Shown here: piece after piece, positions 50,928 to 58,541 of the stretch
How positions within the stretch are numbered: position 1 is the first letter of the stretch
How the letters are laid out: each line of letters opens with the position of its first letter
Assembly (NCBI RefSeq): GCF_013285385.1
Contig: NZ_CP054212.1
Span: forward strand, 1,922,001 to 1,986,000
DNA from: Paramixta manurensis
Lineage (GTDB): Bacteria; Pseudomonadota; Gammaproteobacteria; Enterobacterales; Enterobacteriaceae
Direction of reading: 5' to 3'
Length of the DNA: 64,000 bases
Notes under the pieces: generated by a model
What the model saw: only the letters and a program-made list of their open reading frames with translations
Databases searched by the model: none
Told to the model about the DNA's origin: nothing
Translations under genes and position numbers: made by a program

Positions 50928-52229
50928 ATGGACAGTTCAACCCCACAGCGTCACTTACGACTGGGCCTCTTTGTACAACCGGTAGGGCAACATGTCAGTG
51001 GCTGGCGTTTGACTGAGCAGCTGGGCGATCCCACCGATATTGACTGGCTGATTACCCTCGCGAAAAAAGCCGAAGCCGGTAAGTTTGACCTGTTTTTTGT
51101 CGGCGATGCCCTGGCAACCAGCATGTACCGCCTTCCTTCGACTATGGCGCGTCTGGAGCCGCTCACCATGCTGTCGGCGCTGGCGGTGAACACCAAACGC
51201 ATTGGTCTGGCGGCAACCGCCTCCACCACCTTTAGCGATCCGTTCACCATGGCGCGTAGTTTCTCTTCGCTCGATCACATCAGCCGCGGGCGCGCCGCCT
51301 GGAATGTGGTGACCTCATTTTCTACCGATGTCGCGCGTAACTTTAGTCGCAGCGACATGCCGAATCATGCGGAACGCTATGCGCGGGCGCGTGAGTTTCT
51401 TGAAGTGGCCTATAAGCTGTGGGAAGGCTGGGAAGAGGGCGCGGTACAGCCGAACAAAGAGACCGGCCAATACTTTATTGATGACAAAATTCGGCCAATC
51501 AACCATCAAGGCGAACATTTCCAGGTTCAGGGGCCGTTGAATATTACCCGCTCGCCGCAGGGACGGCCGGTGATTATCGAAGCCGGTTCTTCTGCCGATG
51601 GGCAAAAATTGGCGGCCGAAACCGCCGAGGTGGTGTTTACCGCCGCGGCCAGCCTGGAAGAAGCGCAGGCCTTCTACCGTTCGCAAAAAGATCAGGTTAT
51701 TGCCGCCGGGCGTAACCCGGACCATGTGGTGATTATGCCAGGCGTGATGCCGATTATTGGCCGCACACGCGCTGAAGCGCAGGCCCTGTGGAAAGATTTA
51801 AATGCGCGCGTCGATATCGATAATGGCCTACGCCAATTATCGCTACGTTTCAATATGGATCTCAGTCACTATCCGCTGGATGGCCCGGTACCGGAAGTTC
51901 CGTTGGGCGAAGGGAATCAGAGCCGGGTGAAACTGATGACCGAATTGGCGAAACGTGAAAATCTCACCCTACGCGAATTAGCGGCGGTCGCCGCCGGTTC
52001 ACGAGGTCACCGCGTCATTGTCGGTACCGCCGAAGATATTGCCGATGATTTTGAGCGGTGGTTGGCGCAGGGCGGCGCGGATGGGTTCAATATCATGCCA
52101 GCGATTATGCCAGAGCAGCTAGACCTGTTTATTGAATGTGTGATCCCGGAGCTGCGCAGTCGTGGGCTGTTCCGCGATGACTACGCGTTCGCCACCCTCC
52201 GTGAAAACCTCGGTTTGCCGGTTGTGTAA
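50928..52229 (+). CDS. Flavin-dependent monooxygenase, NtaA/SnaA/DszA family (YxeK-like)
   Basis: A 433-aa luciferase-like FMN-dependent monooxygenase. Family features: RLGLFVQPVGQHVSGWR, then FDLFFVGDALATS, TASTTFSDPFTMARSF, DHISRGRAAWNVVTS, GRPVIIEAGSSADGQKLA. The enzyme needs reduced flavin from a reductase not found here. In the Bacillus pathway YxeK oxygenates N-acetyl-S-(2-succino)cysteine and breaks the C-S bond to give oxaloacetate and N-acetylcysteine. It lies 47 bases after the dehydrogenase and 17 before the aminotransferase. Confidence 0.88.
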   Translation: MDSSTPQRHLRLGLFVQPVGQHVSGWRLTEQLGDPTDIDWLITLAKKAEAGKFDLFFVGDALATSMYRLPSTMARLEPLTMLSALAVNTKRIGLAATASTTFSDPFTMARSFSSLDHISRGRAAWNVVTSFSTDVARNFSRSDMPNHAERYARAREFLEVAYKLWEGWEEGAVQPNKETGQYFIDDKIRPINHQGEHFQVQGPLNITRSPQGRPVIIEAGSSADGQKLAAETAEVVFTAAASLEEAQAFYRSQKDQVIAAGRNPDHVVIMPGVMPIIGRTRAEAQALWKDLNARVDIDNGLRQLSLRFNMDLSHYPLDGPVPEVPLGEGNQSRVKLMTELAKRENLTLRELAAVAAGSRGHRVIVGTAEDIADDFERWLAQGGADGFNIMPAIMPEQLDLFIECVIPELRSRGLFRDDYAFATLRENLGLPVV

Positions 52230-52246
52230 TGACACAGGAATATAAC

Positions 52247-53446
52247 ATGGTCACTTTATCGAAGCGTGTACAGTCGGTGTCGCTTTCAGCCAATGCGGCG
52301 GCGCGTCAGTTGACGCGTCAGCTTAAAGAGCAGGGCGTGGATATTATCGATCTCACTACCGGCGAGCCGGATTTCGATACCCCGGCCCATATTCGTCATG
52401 CGGCGGTGGTGGCGATGGAGGCCGGGGAAACCCGCTATACGCCGACCAACGGCACTACGCCATTGCGTAGCGCAGTAAAAGACAAACTGGCGCGTGAAAA
52501 TAACTTGACCTATGAGTTGGCGCAAATTGCGATTGCTAATGGCGCCAAGCAGATTATTTTTAACGCCTTCGCTGCGACGCTCAACGAGGGCGATGAGGTG
52601 ATTATACCGGCGCCTTACTGGCCAACTTTTCCTGACAGCGTGCGTTTCAACGGCGGCGAAGCAGTGGTGGTAGCCTGCCCGCTGGCGCAGCAATATAAAT
52701 TGCGACCGCAGCAGTTGGCCGAGGCCATCACGCCTAAAACACGCTGGATGGTGCTTAATACGCCGGGTAATCCTTCGGGCATGGTGTACCAGCGTGATGA
52801 GCTTATCGCGCTCGCCGCCGTGTTGCGAGACCATCCTAACGTATTGATTATGTTGGATGAGCTTTACGAGCACATCCTGTTTGATGAGCGTCAGCATGTG
52901 AGCCTGCTACATGTCGCGCCGGATTTGGCGGCGCGTACTCTGCTGGTGGGCGGGGTATCGAAAACCTACGCGATGACCGGCTGGCGCATTGGTTTTGGCG
53001 CCGGCCCGCAGCAATTAATTGATGCGATGACGGTGGTGCAGTCGCAAAACAGTTCCGGCGCCAGCGCCGTCAGCCAGGCGGCGGCGGTCGCCGCATTGAA
53101 TGGTGGTCTGGCGTTTTTGCCCGCGCAGCGTAACGCTTACCAGCAGCGCCGTGACGCCATTATGGCATTGCTGAGCCAAATTGAAGGCATTGAGGTGCTG
53201 AACCCGGAGGGCGCCTTTTTTATCTTTTGCCGCTGTGCCGGTCTGTTGGGTAAAACCCGCCCGGATGGTAAGCCATTGAGCAGTGAACAAGATGTGCTGA
53301 ACTATTTGTTGGAGCAGGGCGTTTCCGGCGTGGCGGGCGCGGCTTATGGTTTATCGCCATACTTTCGCCTGTCGATTGCCACCGATATTGAAAGCGTCAT
53401 CCGGGCTGGACACCGCGTGGTGCATGCGTGTGCCGCATTGCGTTAA
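52247..53446 (+). CDS. Class I/II PLP-dependent aminotransferase (aspartate aminotransferase-like)
   Basis: A 399-aa fold-type I aminotransferase: TTGEPDFDTPAHI, NGAKQIIFNAF, NTPGNPSGMVYQ, LDELYEHILF, PLP Lys in GGVSKTYAMTGWRIG, and C-terminal FRLSIA. I start at the ATG 52247, seven bases after AGGAA; an upstream ATG at 52229 overlaps the monooxygenase stop and is possible. An aspartate/oxaloacetate role would fit the oxaloacetate released by the monooxygenase, which is inference. Confidence 0.85.
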   Translation: MVTLSKRVQSVSLSANAAARQLTRQLKEQGVDIIDLTTGEPDFDTPAHIRHAAVVAMEAGETRYTPTNGTTPLRSAVKDKLARENNLTYELAQIAIANGAKQIIFNAFAATLNEGDEVIIPAPYWPTFPDSVRFNGGEAVVVACPLAQQYKLRPQQLAEAITPKTRWMVLNTPGNPSGMVYQRDELIALAAVLRDHPNVLIMLDELYEHILFDERQHVSLLHVAPDLAARTLLVGGVSKTYAMTGWRIGFGAGPQQLIDAMTVVQSQNSSGASAVSQAAAVAALNGGLAFLPAQRNAYQQRRDAIMALLSQIEGIEVLNPEGAFFIFCRCAGLLGKTRPDGKPLSSEQDVLNYLLEQGVSGVAGAAYGLSPYFRLSIATDIESVIRAGHRVVHACAALR

Positions 53447-53475
53447 GCGGCATTTACCCGTTTATCTGATACAGA

Positions 53476-53505
53476 AAAGGCCCGCATTCCATTCGCCGGG
53501 CCTTT
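53476..53505. terminator. Bidirectional terminator
   Basis: AAAGGCCCG / CGGGCCTTT, 9-bp stem with a 12-base loop, between the convergent aminotransferase and sugar dehydrogenase genes. Confidence 0.75.
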
Positions 53506-53524
53506 CGTTTCACCCTGTCGAACT

Positions 53525-54829
53525 TTACTGCGCGCTGACGCGCCAGATGGTGTTACCGACATCATCGGCGATAATTAACGCGCCCTGGTTATCCTGCGTC
53601 AGGCCGACCGGCGCGCCATAGAGCTCTTTCTCATCGTCAGAAACAAATCCGCTGACCACCGTTTCAGGTTTGCCAATCGGTTTACCGTCTTTAAAGGCGA
53701 CATACGCAACTTGATAACCATTGAGCGGCGAGCGATCCCAACTGCCGTGCTCGCTGATAAACGCGCCGCCCTGGTATTTCTGCGGCAATAGATGACCGGT
53801 ATAGAACCACAATCCGAGCGGCGCGACGTGGGAGCTAAGCGCATAATCAGGCTTGATCGCTTTGGCGACCATATCCGGACGTGGCGGCATGGCGCGGCGA
53901 TCAACATGCTGACCGAAATAGCTCCACGGCCAGCCGTAAAAGCCACCGTCCTGCACCGAGGTGAAATAGTCTGGCACCAGGTCAGCGCCAATTTCATCAC
54001 GTTCATTTACCACCGCCCAGAGTTTGCCGGTCTGTGGTTCCCATTGTAACCCCGTCGGGTTACGGATCCCGCTGGCGAACACCCGGCTGGCGCCGCTGGC
54101 AACATCAACTTCCAGCACTTTCGCACGGCGGTACTCAACATCCTGTCCATTTTCAGTAATGTTGCTGTTCGAACCGACGCCAACATACAGTTTTTTCCCA
54201 TCCGGGCTGGCTAACAGCGCCTTGGTCCAGTGGTGGTTAATGGTATTCGGTAGATCGGCCAGTTCGGTACCCGGCGCGCTAATATGGGTCTCTCCCGCCT
54301 GATAGGGATAGCGCATAATGCTATCGGTATTGGCGACATATAAATTATTACCGATCAGTTGTACGCCAAACGGTGAATGGAGATTTTCGAGAAACCGGTG
54401 TTTTTCCCAGCCGTGATCTCCTTTCCGCAGCAGCGTAATGCTATTGCCGCCTTTCCCACCTTTCCCGGACTGATTTTTTACGATACCGGCAATAAACTGT
54501 TTCGGCGTGGTTAACGGCTCGGTTCCCGGACTGTTGCTCTCCACCACTAAAACATCGTTATTAGGCAGCACATAGACCTGGCGCGGGTGCAGCAGGCCAT
54601 CAGCCATTTTTTCCACTTTTAGCCCCGCCGCCACTTTTGGCTGCGCATCGGCTTTCCAGCCAACCCCGGCAGGGACTTGCATTGGCGGCATCAGGAAGTC
54701 TTGCGCTTTCGGCAATATCGGGTCCGGGCCAATTTGCTGATCGGGTGACAGTTTCGCTTTTTCATCACAGCCACTCAGTGCCAGCGAGAGCGCGAATGCT
54801 ACCGGAACCATCAGGAAACGTTTATTCAT
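53525..54829 (-). CDS. PQQ-dependent sugar / L-sorbosone dehydrogenase family lipoprotein
   Basis: A 434-aa lipoprotein: signal peptide with lipobox LALSGC (Cys22), then a six-bladed beta-propeller of the soluble glucose/sorbosone dehydrogenase family (VYVLPNNDVLVVESNSPG, HSPFGVQLIGNNLYVAN, LYVGVGSNSNI, GIRNPTGLQWEPQTGKLW, GGFYGWPWSYFGQH, FISEHGSWDRSPLNGY). Cofactor PQQ is expected from the family. It overlaps the DUF2231 gene by 8 bases, so the membrane protein probably helps electron transfer or anchoring. The sugar substrate is unknown. Confidence 0.85.
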   Translation of the reverse strand: MNKRFLMVPVAFALSLALSGCDEKAKLSPDQQIGPDPILPKAQDFLMPPMQVPAGVGWKADAQPKVAAGLKVEKMADGLLHPRQVYVLPNNDVLVVESNSPGTEPLTTPKQFIAGIVKNQSGKGGKGGNSITLLRKGDHGWEKHRFLENLHSPFGVQLIGNNLYVANTDSIMRYPYQAGETHISAPGTELADLPNTINHHWTKALLASPDGKKLYVGVGSNSNITENGQDVEYRRAKVLEVDVASGASRVFASGIRNPTGLQWEPQTGKLWAVVNERDEIGADLVPDYFTSVQDGGFYGWPWSYFGQHVDRRAMPPRPDMVAKAIKPDYALSSHVAPLGLWFYTGHLLPQKYQGGAFISEHGSWDRSPLNGYQVAYVAFKDGKPIGKPETVVSGFVSDDEKELYGAPVGLTQDNQGALIIADDVGNTIWRVSAQ

Positions 54830-55265
54830 GGCGATCCCCTGTTGAGTAAGTCTGGCTGCAAGACATCAGCAAAGCGGCAATCAGCAAACAGGCCACGGTA
54901 ATAACCGAGTAAATAAGGTTTTGCGGCGCGACCGCATAAGCGTCGCGGCTGTGAACAAAGGCATTAAAAATAGCGGCAATAATCGCCACAACATTTAACC
55001 AGAAAGCGATTTTAACCGCCGAAAGCTGTGGCCAGGCGTGACCGACCCAAACCTGAAAGAGATTAATTAAGCGGGGAATAATGGCGGAAATAAGCCCCAG
55101 TGTAATTAGCCAACTGGCGCTTTTTTCCCACATCACGTTAGTGCTATAGACATAAATAATATCGAAGACCAGCGCGGCAATAAAAAAACCATAGGGTATT
55201 GGATTGAGTAATTCATAGATTACCGTCGCCAGCGAACCGCGACGCGATAGAACATTTGTATTCAT
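54822..55265 (-). CDS. DUF2231 family membrane protein
   Basis: A 147-aa membrane protein with four hydrophobic segments and the DUF2231 signature (NPIPYGFFIAALVFDIIY, then WLITLGLISAIIPRL, AFWLNVVAIIAAIFNAFVHSRD). Members of this family accompany PQQ or cytochrome-linked dehydrogenases. Overlap with the downstream dehydrogenase start shows an operon. Function inferred. Confidence 0.8.
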   Translation of the reverse strand: MNTNVLSRRGSLATVIYELLNPIPYGFFIAALVFDIIYVYSTNVMWEKSASWLITLGLISAIIPRLINLFQVWVGHAWPQLSAVKIAFWLNVVAIIAAIFNAFVHSRDAYAVAPQNLIYSVITVACLLIAALLMSCSQTYSTGDRHE

Positions 55266-55604
55266 TATAAATTCCTTGAAACAGAAATTAACGACGAAGG
55301 TTGCGGAAGCAGTATGCGGTTTTTGTTAACAATCTGGAAACATGATATGGGGAATTCACTTTTGCATAAATGGATATAGCGCCGAACCCAAATGCCTGTC
55401 CTCCCGCCTTCTCTGCAACGCAGTTTTGCATTCCGTGATGTTCTCAGGCGGCCAGATGTCGCTTAACCTGGCAACCGGTATTGTCCGTAATTGAAGGCGC
55501 AACCGTCGTTGTGATCTGATTGGGCGCTACCCCAAAGCGTTTTTCGGCTGATGCTGTTTGACAGTATCCATCACTAAAAGACATTTAATGCTGAGATAAA
55601 TATT
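55266..55604. other. Intergenic region before cidA-like gene
   Basis: About 340 bases between the divergent DUF2231 and cidA-like genes, presumably containing both promoters. I see no ORF, terminator or operator of note. Confidence 0.4.
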
Positions 55605-56000
55605 ATGGTGAATGCGTTTGCTTTACTGATCGTTGCTCAACTGATCGGTGAATTATTACGTCGGCTATTACATCTACCGCTACCTGGCCCGGTCATTGGC
55701 ATGTTTATTCTTGCATTGGCAATTATCTTTCGCGGCGGAAGTAAAAGCATCGACCAACCCGATAATGCGCTGAAAAAAGTTGCCGAAGGATTGATCGGTA
55801 ATATGGGCATTCTTTTTGTTCCTGCCGGAGTAGGCATTATTACCGAAGGAGGGCTGCTCCGAACCTATTGGTTACCCATACTGATTGGGCTGGTCTGTTC
55901 AACTATTCTCGGGATGTTAGCGACGGCGCTGGTGATACACCATTTATCGCGGCGTGAGAAAACGACGCCTGAACCGATGGCGTTGCGGAGGCACCCATAA
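55605..56000 (+). CDS. CidA/LrgA holin-like protein
   Basis: A 131-aa membrane protein with four helices: LLIVAQLIGELLRRLLHLPLPGPVIGMFILAL shortened to LPLPGPVIGMFILALAII, GNMGILFVPAGVGIITE, LGMLATALVI. CidA/LrgA proteins act as holin- or antiholin-like export channels in murein hydrolase control or overflow metabolism. It shares one base with the cidB-like start (TAATG). Confidence 0.88.
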   Translation: MVNAFALLIVAQLIGELLRRLLHLPLPGPVIGMFILALAIIFRGGSKSIDQPDNALKKVAEGLIGNMGILFVPAGVGIITEGGLLRTYWLPILIGLVCSTILGMLATALVIHHLSRREKTTPEPMALRRHP

Positions 56001-56716
56001 TGTCAACGGTACACGCGCTCTGGACGCCAATGGCGCTGAGCCCCTTACTCTGGCTGGCGCTCACGTTGTTATGTTTTATCGCCGGGAAAAAGATCCAGCA
56101 GTTGTGCGGCGGATCACCGCTGTTTAACCCGGTATTGATCGCCATTGTTTTCATGGCGATTCTGCTAAAAGCGACCGGCACGCCCTATGATATCTATTTC
56201 AGCGGCGCGCAGTTTATCAACTTCCTGCTGGGGCCGGCGACCGTTGCGCTGGCCATTCCCCTGGCGCTGAATACTGCGCATATTAAAAGCAGTTTCCGCG
56301 AACTGGCGCTTGCTCTGTTAGCCGGCTCACTGACCTCAATTATCACCGGCGCCTTGCTGGTATGGCTGCTCGGTGGCGAGCGCGCGGTGGCATTATCGAT
56401 GGCGGCAAAATCGGTTACCACGCCAATTGCCATCGCACTGGCGCAACAAGTCGGCGGCGTACCGGCGCTGACAGCGGCACTGGCGATTGCCGGCGGGATC
56501 GTGGCGGCCTCGGTCGGGCAAACGGTGTTACGTTGGTTTAATATCCGTGACTGGCGCGCGCACGGCTTTGCGGCAGGCGTGGCGGGCAGCGGCGTCGCGG
56601 CGGCGCAGATTGCGCCATTGAATGGGCTGGCGGCAGCGTTTGCTGCAATCGGTATTGGCCTGAATGGTTTGCTCACTGCGTTGCTGGTTCCGCTGATGGC
56701 ATGGCTTTGGCAGTAG
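56000..56716 (+). CDS. CidB/LrgB family membrane protein
   Basis: A 238-aa membrane protein with six to eight helices. Family segments: NPVLIAIVFMAILLKATG, FLLGPATVALAIPLALN, ALSMAAKSVTTPIAIALAQQ, GVAGSGVAAAQIAPLNG. Partner of CidA/LrgA. E. coli YohK and YohJ are the counterparts. The genes are not adjacent to a dedicated LytSR-type regulator; the next gene is cynR. Confidence 0.88.
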   Translation: MSTVHALWTPMALSPLLWLALTLLCFIAGKKIQQLCGGSPLFNPVLIAIVFMAILLKATGTPYDIYFSGAQFINFLLGPATVALAIPLALNTAHIKSSFRELALALLAGSLTSIITGALLVWLLGGERAVALSMAAKSVTTPIAIALAQQVGGVPALTAALAIAGGIVAASVGQTVLRWFNIRDWRAHGFAAGVAGSGVAAAQIAPLNGLAAAFAAIGIGLNGLLTALLVPLMAWLWQ

Positions 56717-56755
56717 CGCGCTGTGGCATAGCATGGTTAGACCTGGCGACAGTCG

Positions 56756-57643
56756 TCAGGTTACCGCGTTATCTGCCAATGCGTGTGCCACCTCAATAAA
56801 CGCTTTTGTTGCCGCCGTTTGCCAGCCCCCTTTTCGTTGCATTAACACGGCGGTTCTTTCCAGTTGCCAACCTTCAACCGGAATAGCGACTAAATCAAGA
56901 TGTTGCGTGACGATGGCGGCGGGCAGTAAGGTTGAAAGCGGCCGTCGACGGATGACATCCAATACCACGCTAATCGCATTTATTTCCATCTGCACCTGCG
57001 GGCGCAAACCGGCCTGGCGGAAGCTGCGATCGATTTGTTCACGGGTTGCAAAACCCGTGCGCAGAAGAATCAATTTCTCATTATTGAGATCATCTAGCGT
57101 GACATGGCGCTGCTGTGCCAACGGGTGATGGTGCGCGACCACCAAAGCCAATTTCTCAGTTAACAACCTGCGCGATGCAATGTCCGGCGCGTTACCGCCA
57201 TCAAAAGCGATACCGACATCCAGCTCATCATTAATTAACAGCTCTTCTATTTTTTCCTGTGAAATTTCATGGATCTGCAAAGTGATATTGGGAAAGCGCA
57301 ATGAAAACTCAGCAACCAGCGGCCCGATAAAATAGGTGGTAAAGGTCGGCGTAACGCCAATCCGCAGGGAGCCACGACTAAGATCTGCTACATCATGAAT
57401 GGCCCGTTTTCCCTCATCCAGCGCCTGAAATGCGCAACGAACATACTGTAAATACACTTCGCCAGCATCGGTTAAGCAGATGGTACGCCCGCTACGATCA
57501 AACAGCGGAGTACCCAGGCTTTCTTCTAATAGCTTGATCTGCTGTGAGAGGGCGGGCTGGGAGATATGTAACGCCGCCGCTGCACGCGTAAACCCCTGAT
57601 GTTCCGCTACCGCGAGAAAATAACGGATATACCGGACATTCAT
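56756..57643 (-). CDS. cynR: CynR, LysR-type regulator of cyanate metabolism
   Basis: A 295-aa LysR-family protein closely following E. coli CynR along its length: FLAVAEHQGFTRAAAALHIS, QPALSQQIKLLEES, LFDRSGRTICLTDAGEVYLQY, GKRAIHDVADLSRGSLRIGVTPTFTTY (split: GKRAIHDVADLSRGSLRIG and VTPTFTTYFIGPLVAEFS), SQEKIEELL, ELDVGIAFDGG, SLTERTAVL-like end. It is divergent from cynS, which it activates in the presence of cyanate. Confidence 0.9.
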   Translation of the reverse strand: MNVRYIRYFLAVAEHQGFTRAAAALHISQPALSQQIKLLEESLGTPLFDRSGRTICLTDAGEVYLQYVRCAFQALDEGKRAIHDVADLSRGSLRIGVTPTFTTYFIGPLVAEFSLRFPNITLQIHEISQEKIEELLINDELDVGIAFDGGNAPDIASRRLLTEKLALVVAHHHPLAQQRHVTLDDLNNEKLILLRTGFATREQIDRSFRQAGLRPQVQMEINAISVVLDVIRRRPLSTLLPAAIVTQHLDLVAIPVEGWQLERTAVLMQRKGGWQTAATKAFIEVAHALADNAVT

Positions 57644-57703
57644 GATCGCGACCTATAAGTTTTTTGAATTAATAATATTATAAATGAGTCTTTTATCTTA
57701 TAG

Positions 57704-57874
57704 GTTTACGGCGCTAACCTCTATCCCTCTTATGGCCCACAAGCCGGTGATGTATCGGCGTTACAGGTTTCAGGCATTGGAGAGTGGAAAGTCAGCGCGC
57801 TGGATGGCCACACGCAACAATGGGTTTCCTTGATGGAAAACCTAGAGACATCCGCTACCCCGACATTATGTTAA
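57704..57874 (+). pseudogene. Unexplained open frame in the cynR-cynS gap
   Basis: A stop-to-stop frame of 56 codons without a start, reading VYGANLYPSYGPQAGDV, then SALQVSGIGEWKVSALDGH, ending TLC. It has the composition of a real soluble protein (balanced Gly/Ser/Val, no arginine skew) and could be the C-terminal relic of a lost gene. It does not look like cynT carbonic anhydrase, which precedes cynS in E. coli. Confidence 0.3.
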
Positions 57875-57893
57875 TCATCGACAGGAGTATGTT

Positions 57894-58364
57894 ATGAGCC
57901 AGACACTCAGTAACCCCAACGCCCGTAATGCGTTGACCGACCTGATTATTAATACCAAGGTAAAAAAGAATCTGACATTTGAAGAGATTAACCAACATAC
58001 CGGTTTAAGCGTGGCATTTGTCACTGCCGCACTGCTGGGACAGCATCCGCTACCGGAGCAGGCAGCGCGCGCTGTCGCGCAGAAGCTGGATCTGGATGAA
58101 GATGCCATTCGTTTGCTGCAAACTATCCCGGTACGCGGCAGTATTCCTGGCGGTGTTCCTACCGACCCGACCATCTACCGTTTTTATGAGATGGTGCAGA
58201 TTTACGGAACCACGCTGAAAGCATTGGTCCATGAGAAATTTGGCGATGGTATTATCAGCGCCATTAACTTCAGACTGGATATCCAGAAAGTGCCGGACCC
58301 GGAGGGCGGTGAGCGGGCAGTGATTACGCTGGATGGTAAATACTTGCCGACCAAACCCTTCTAA
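57894..58364 (+). CDS. cynS: CynS, cyanate hydratase (cyanase)
   Basis: A 156-aa decameric enzyme that converts cyanate and bicarbonate to ammonia and CO2. Length equals E. coli CynS. The catalytic residues are visible: Arg and Glu in YRFYEMVQIYG and Ser in DGIISAINF. N-terminal helical domain LTDLIINTKVKKNLTFEEI. A good AGGAG precedes the ATG. The cluster lacks cynT (bicarbonate supply) and cynX. Confidence 0.97.
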   Translation: MSQTLSNPNARNALTDLIINTKVKKNLTFEEINQHTGLSVAFVTAALLGQHPLPEQAARAVAQKLDLDEDAIRLLQTIPVRGSIPGGVPTDPTIYRFYEMVQIYGTTLKALVHEKFGDGIISAINFRLDIQKVPDPEGGERAVITLDGKYLPTKPF

Positions 58365-58371
58365 TTACAAT

Positions 58372-58395
58372 ATGGCGGGTAGCCCTATCCGCCAT
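58372..58395 (+). terminator. Hairpin after cynS
   Basis: ATGGCGG / CCGCCAT stem with a 10-base loop, 8 bases after the cynS stop. No T-run. Confidence 0.45.
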
Positions 58396-58541
58396 GCGTC
58401 TAGCCAGTTTTGCAGCACATCGCCGATAAAGTAGCCGGAAAAAAGAAAAATAGCCGCGCTACCCTCTCTTTTCCTGCACAAATGGGCAATTAAGCCGCAT
58501 AATAATGCGTTTTATTTGGCAGGAAAATCACAGAGGTCAGT

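Noticed and set aside
56756..57643. LysR gene as a CidR-type regulator of the cidAB-like genes
   Set aside because: Sequence follows CynR along its length and it is divergent from cynS; proximity to cidAB-like genes is convergent, not divergent.
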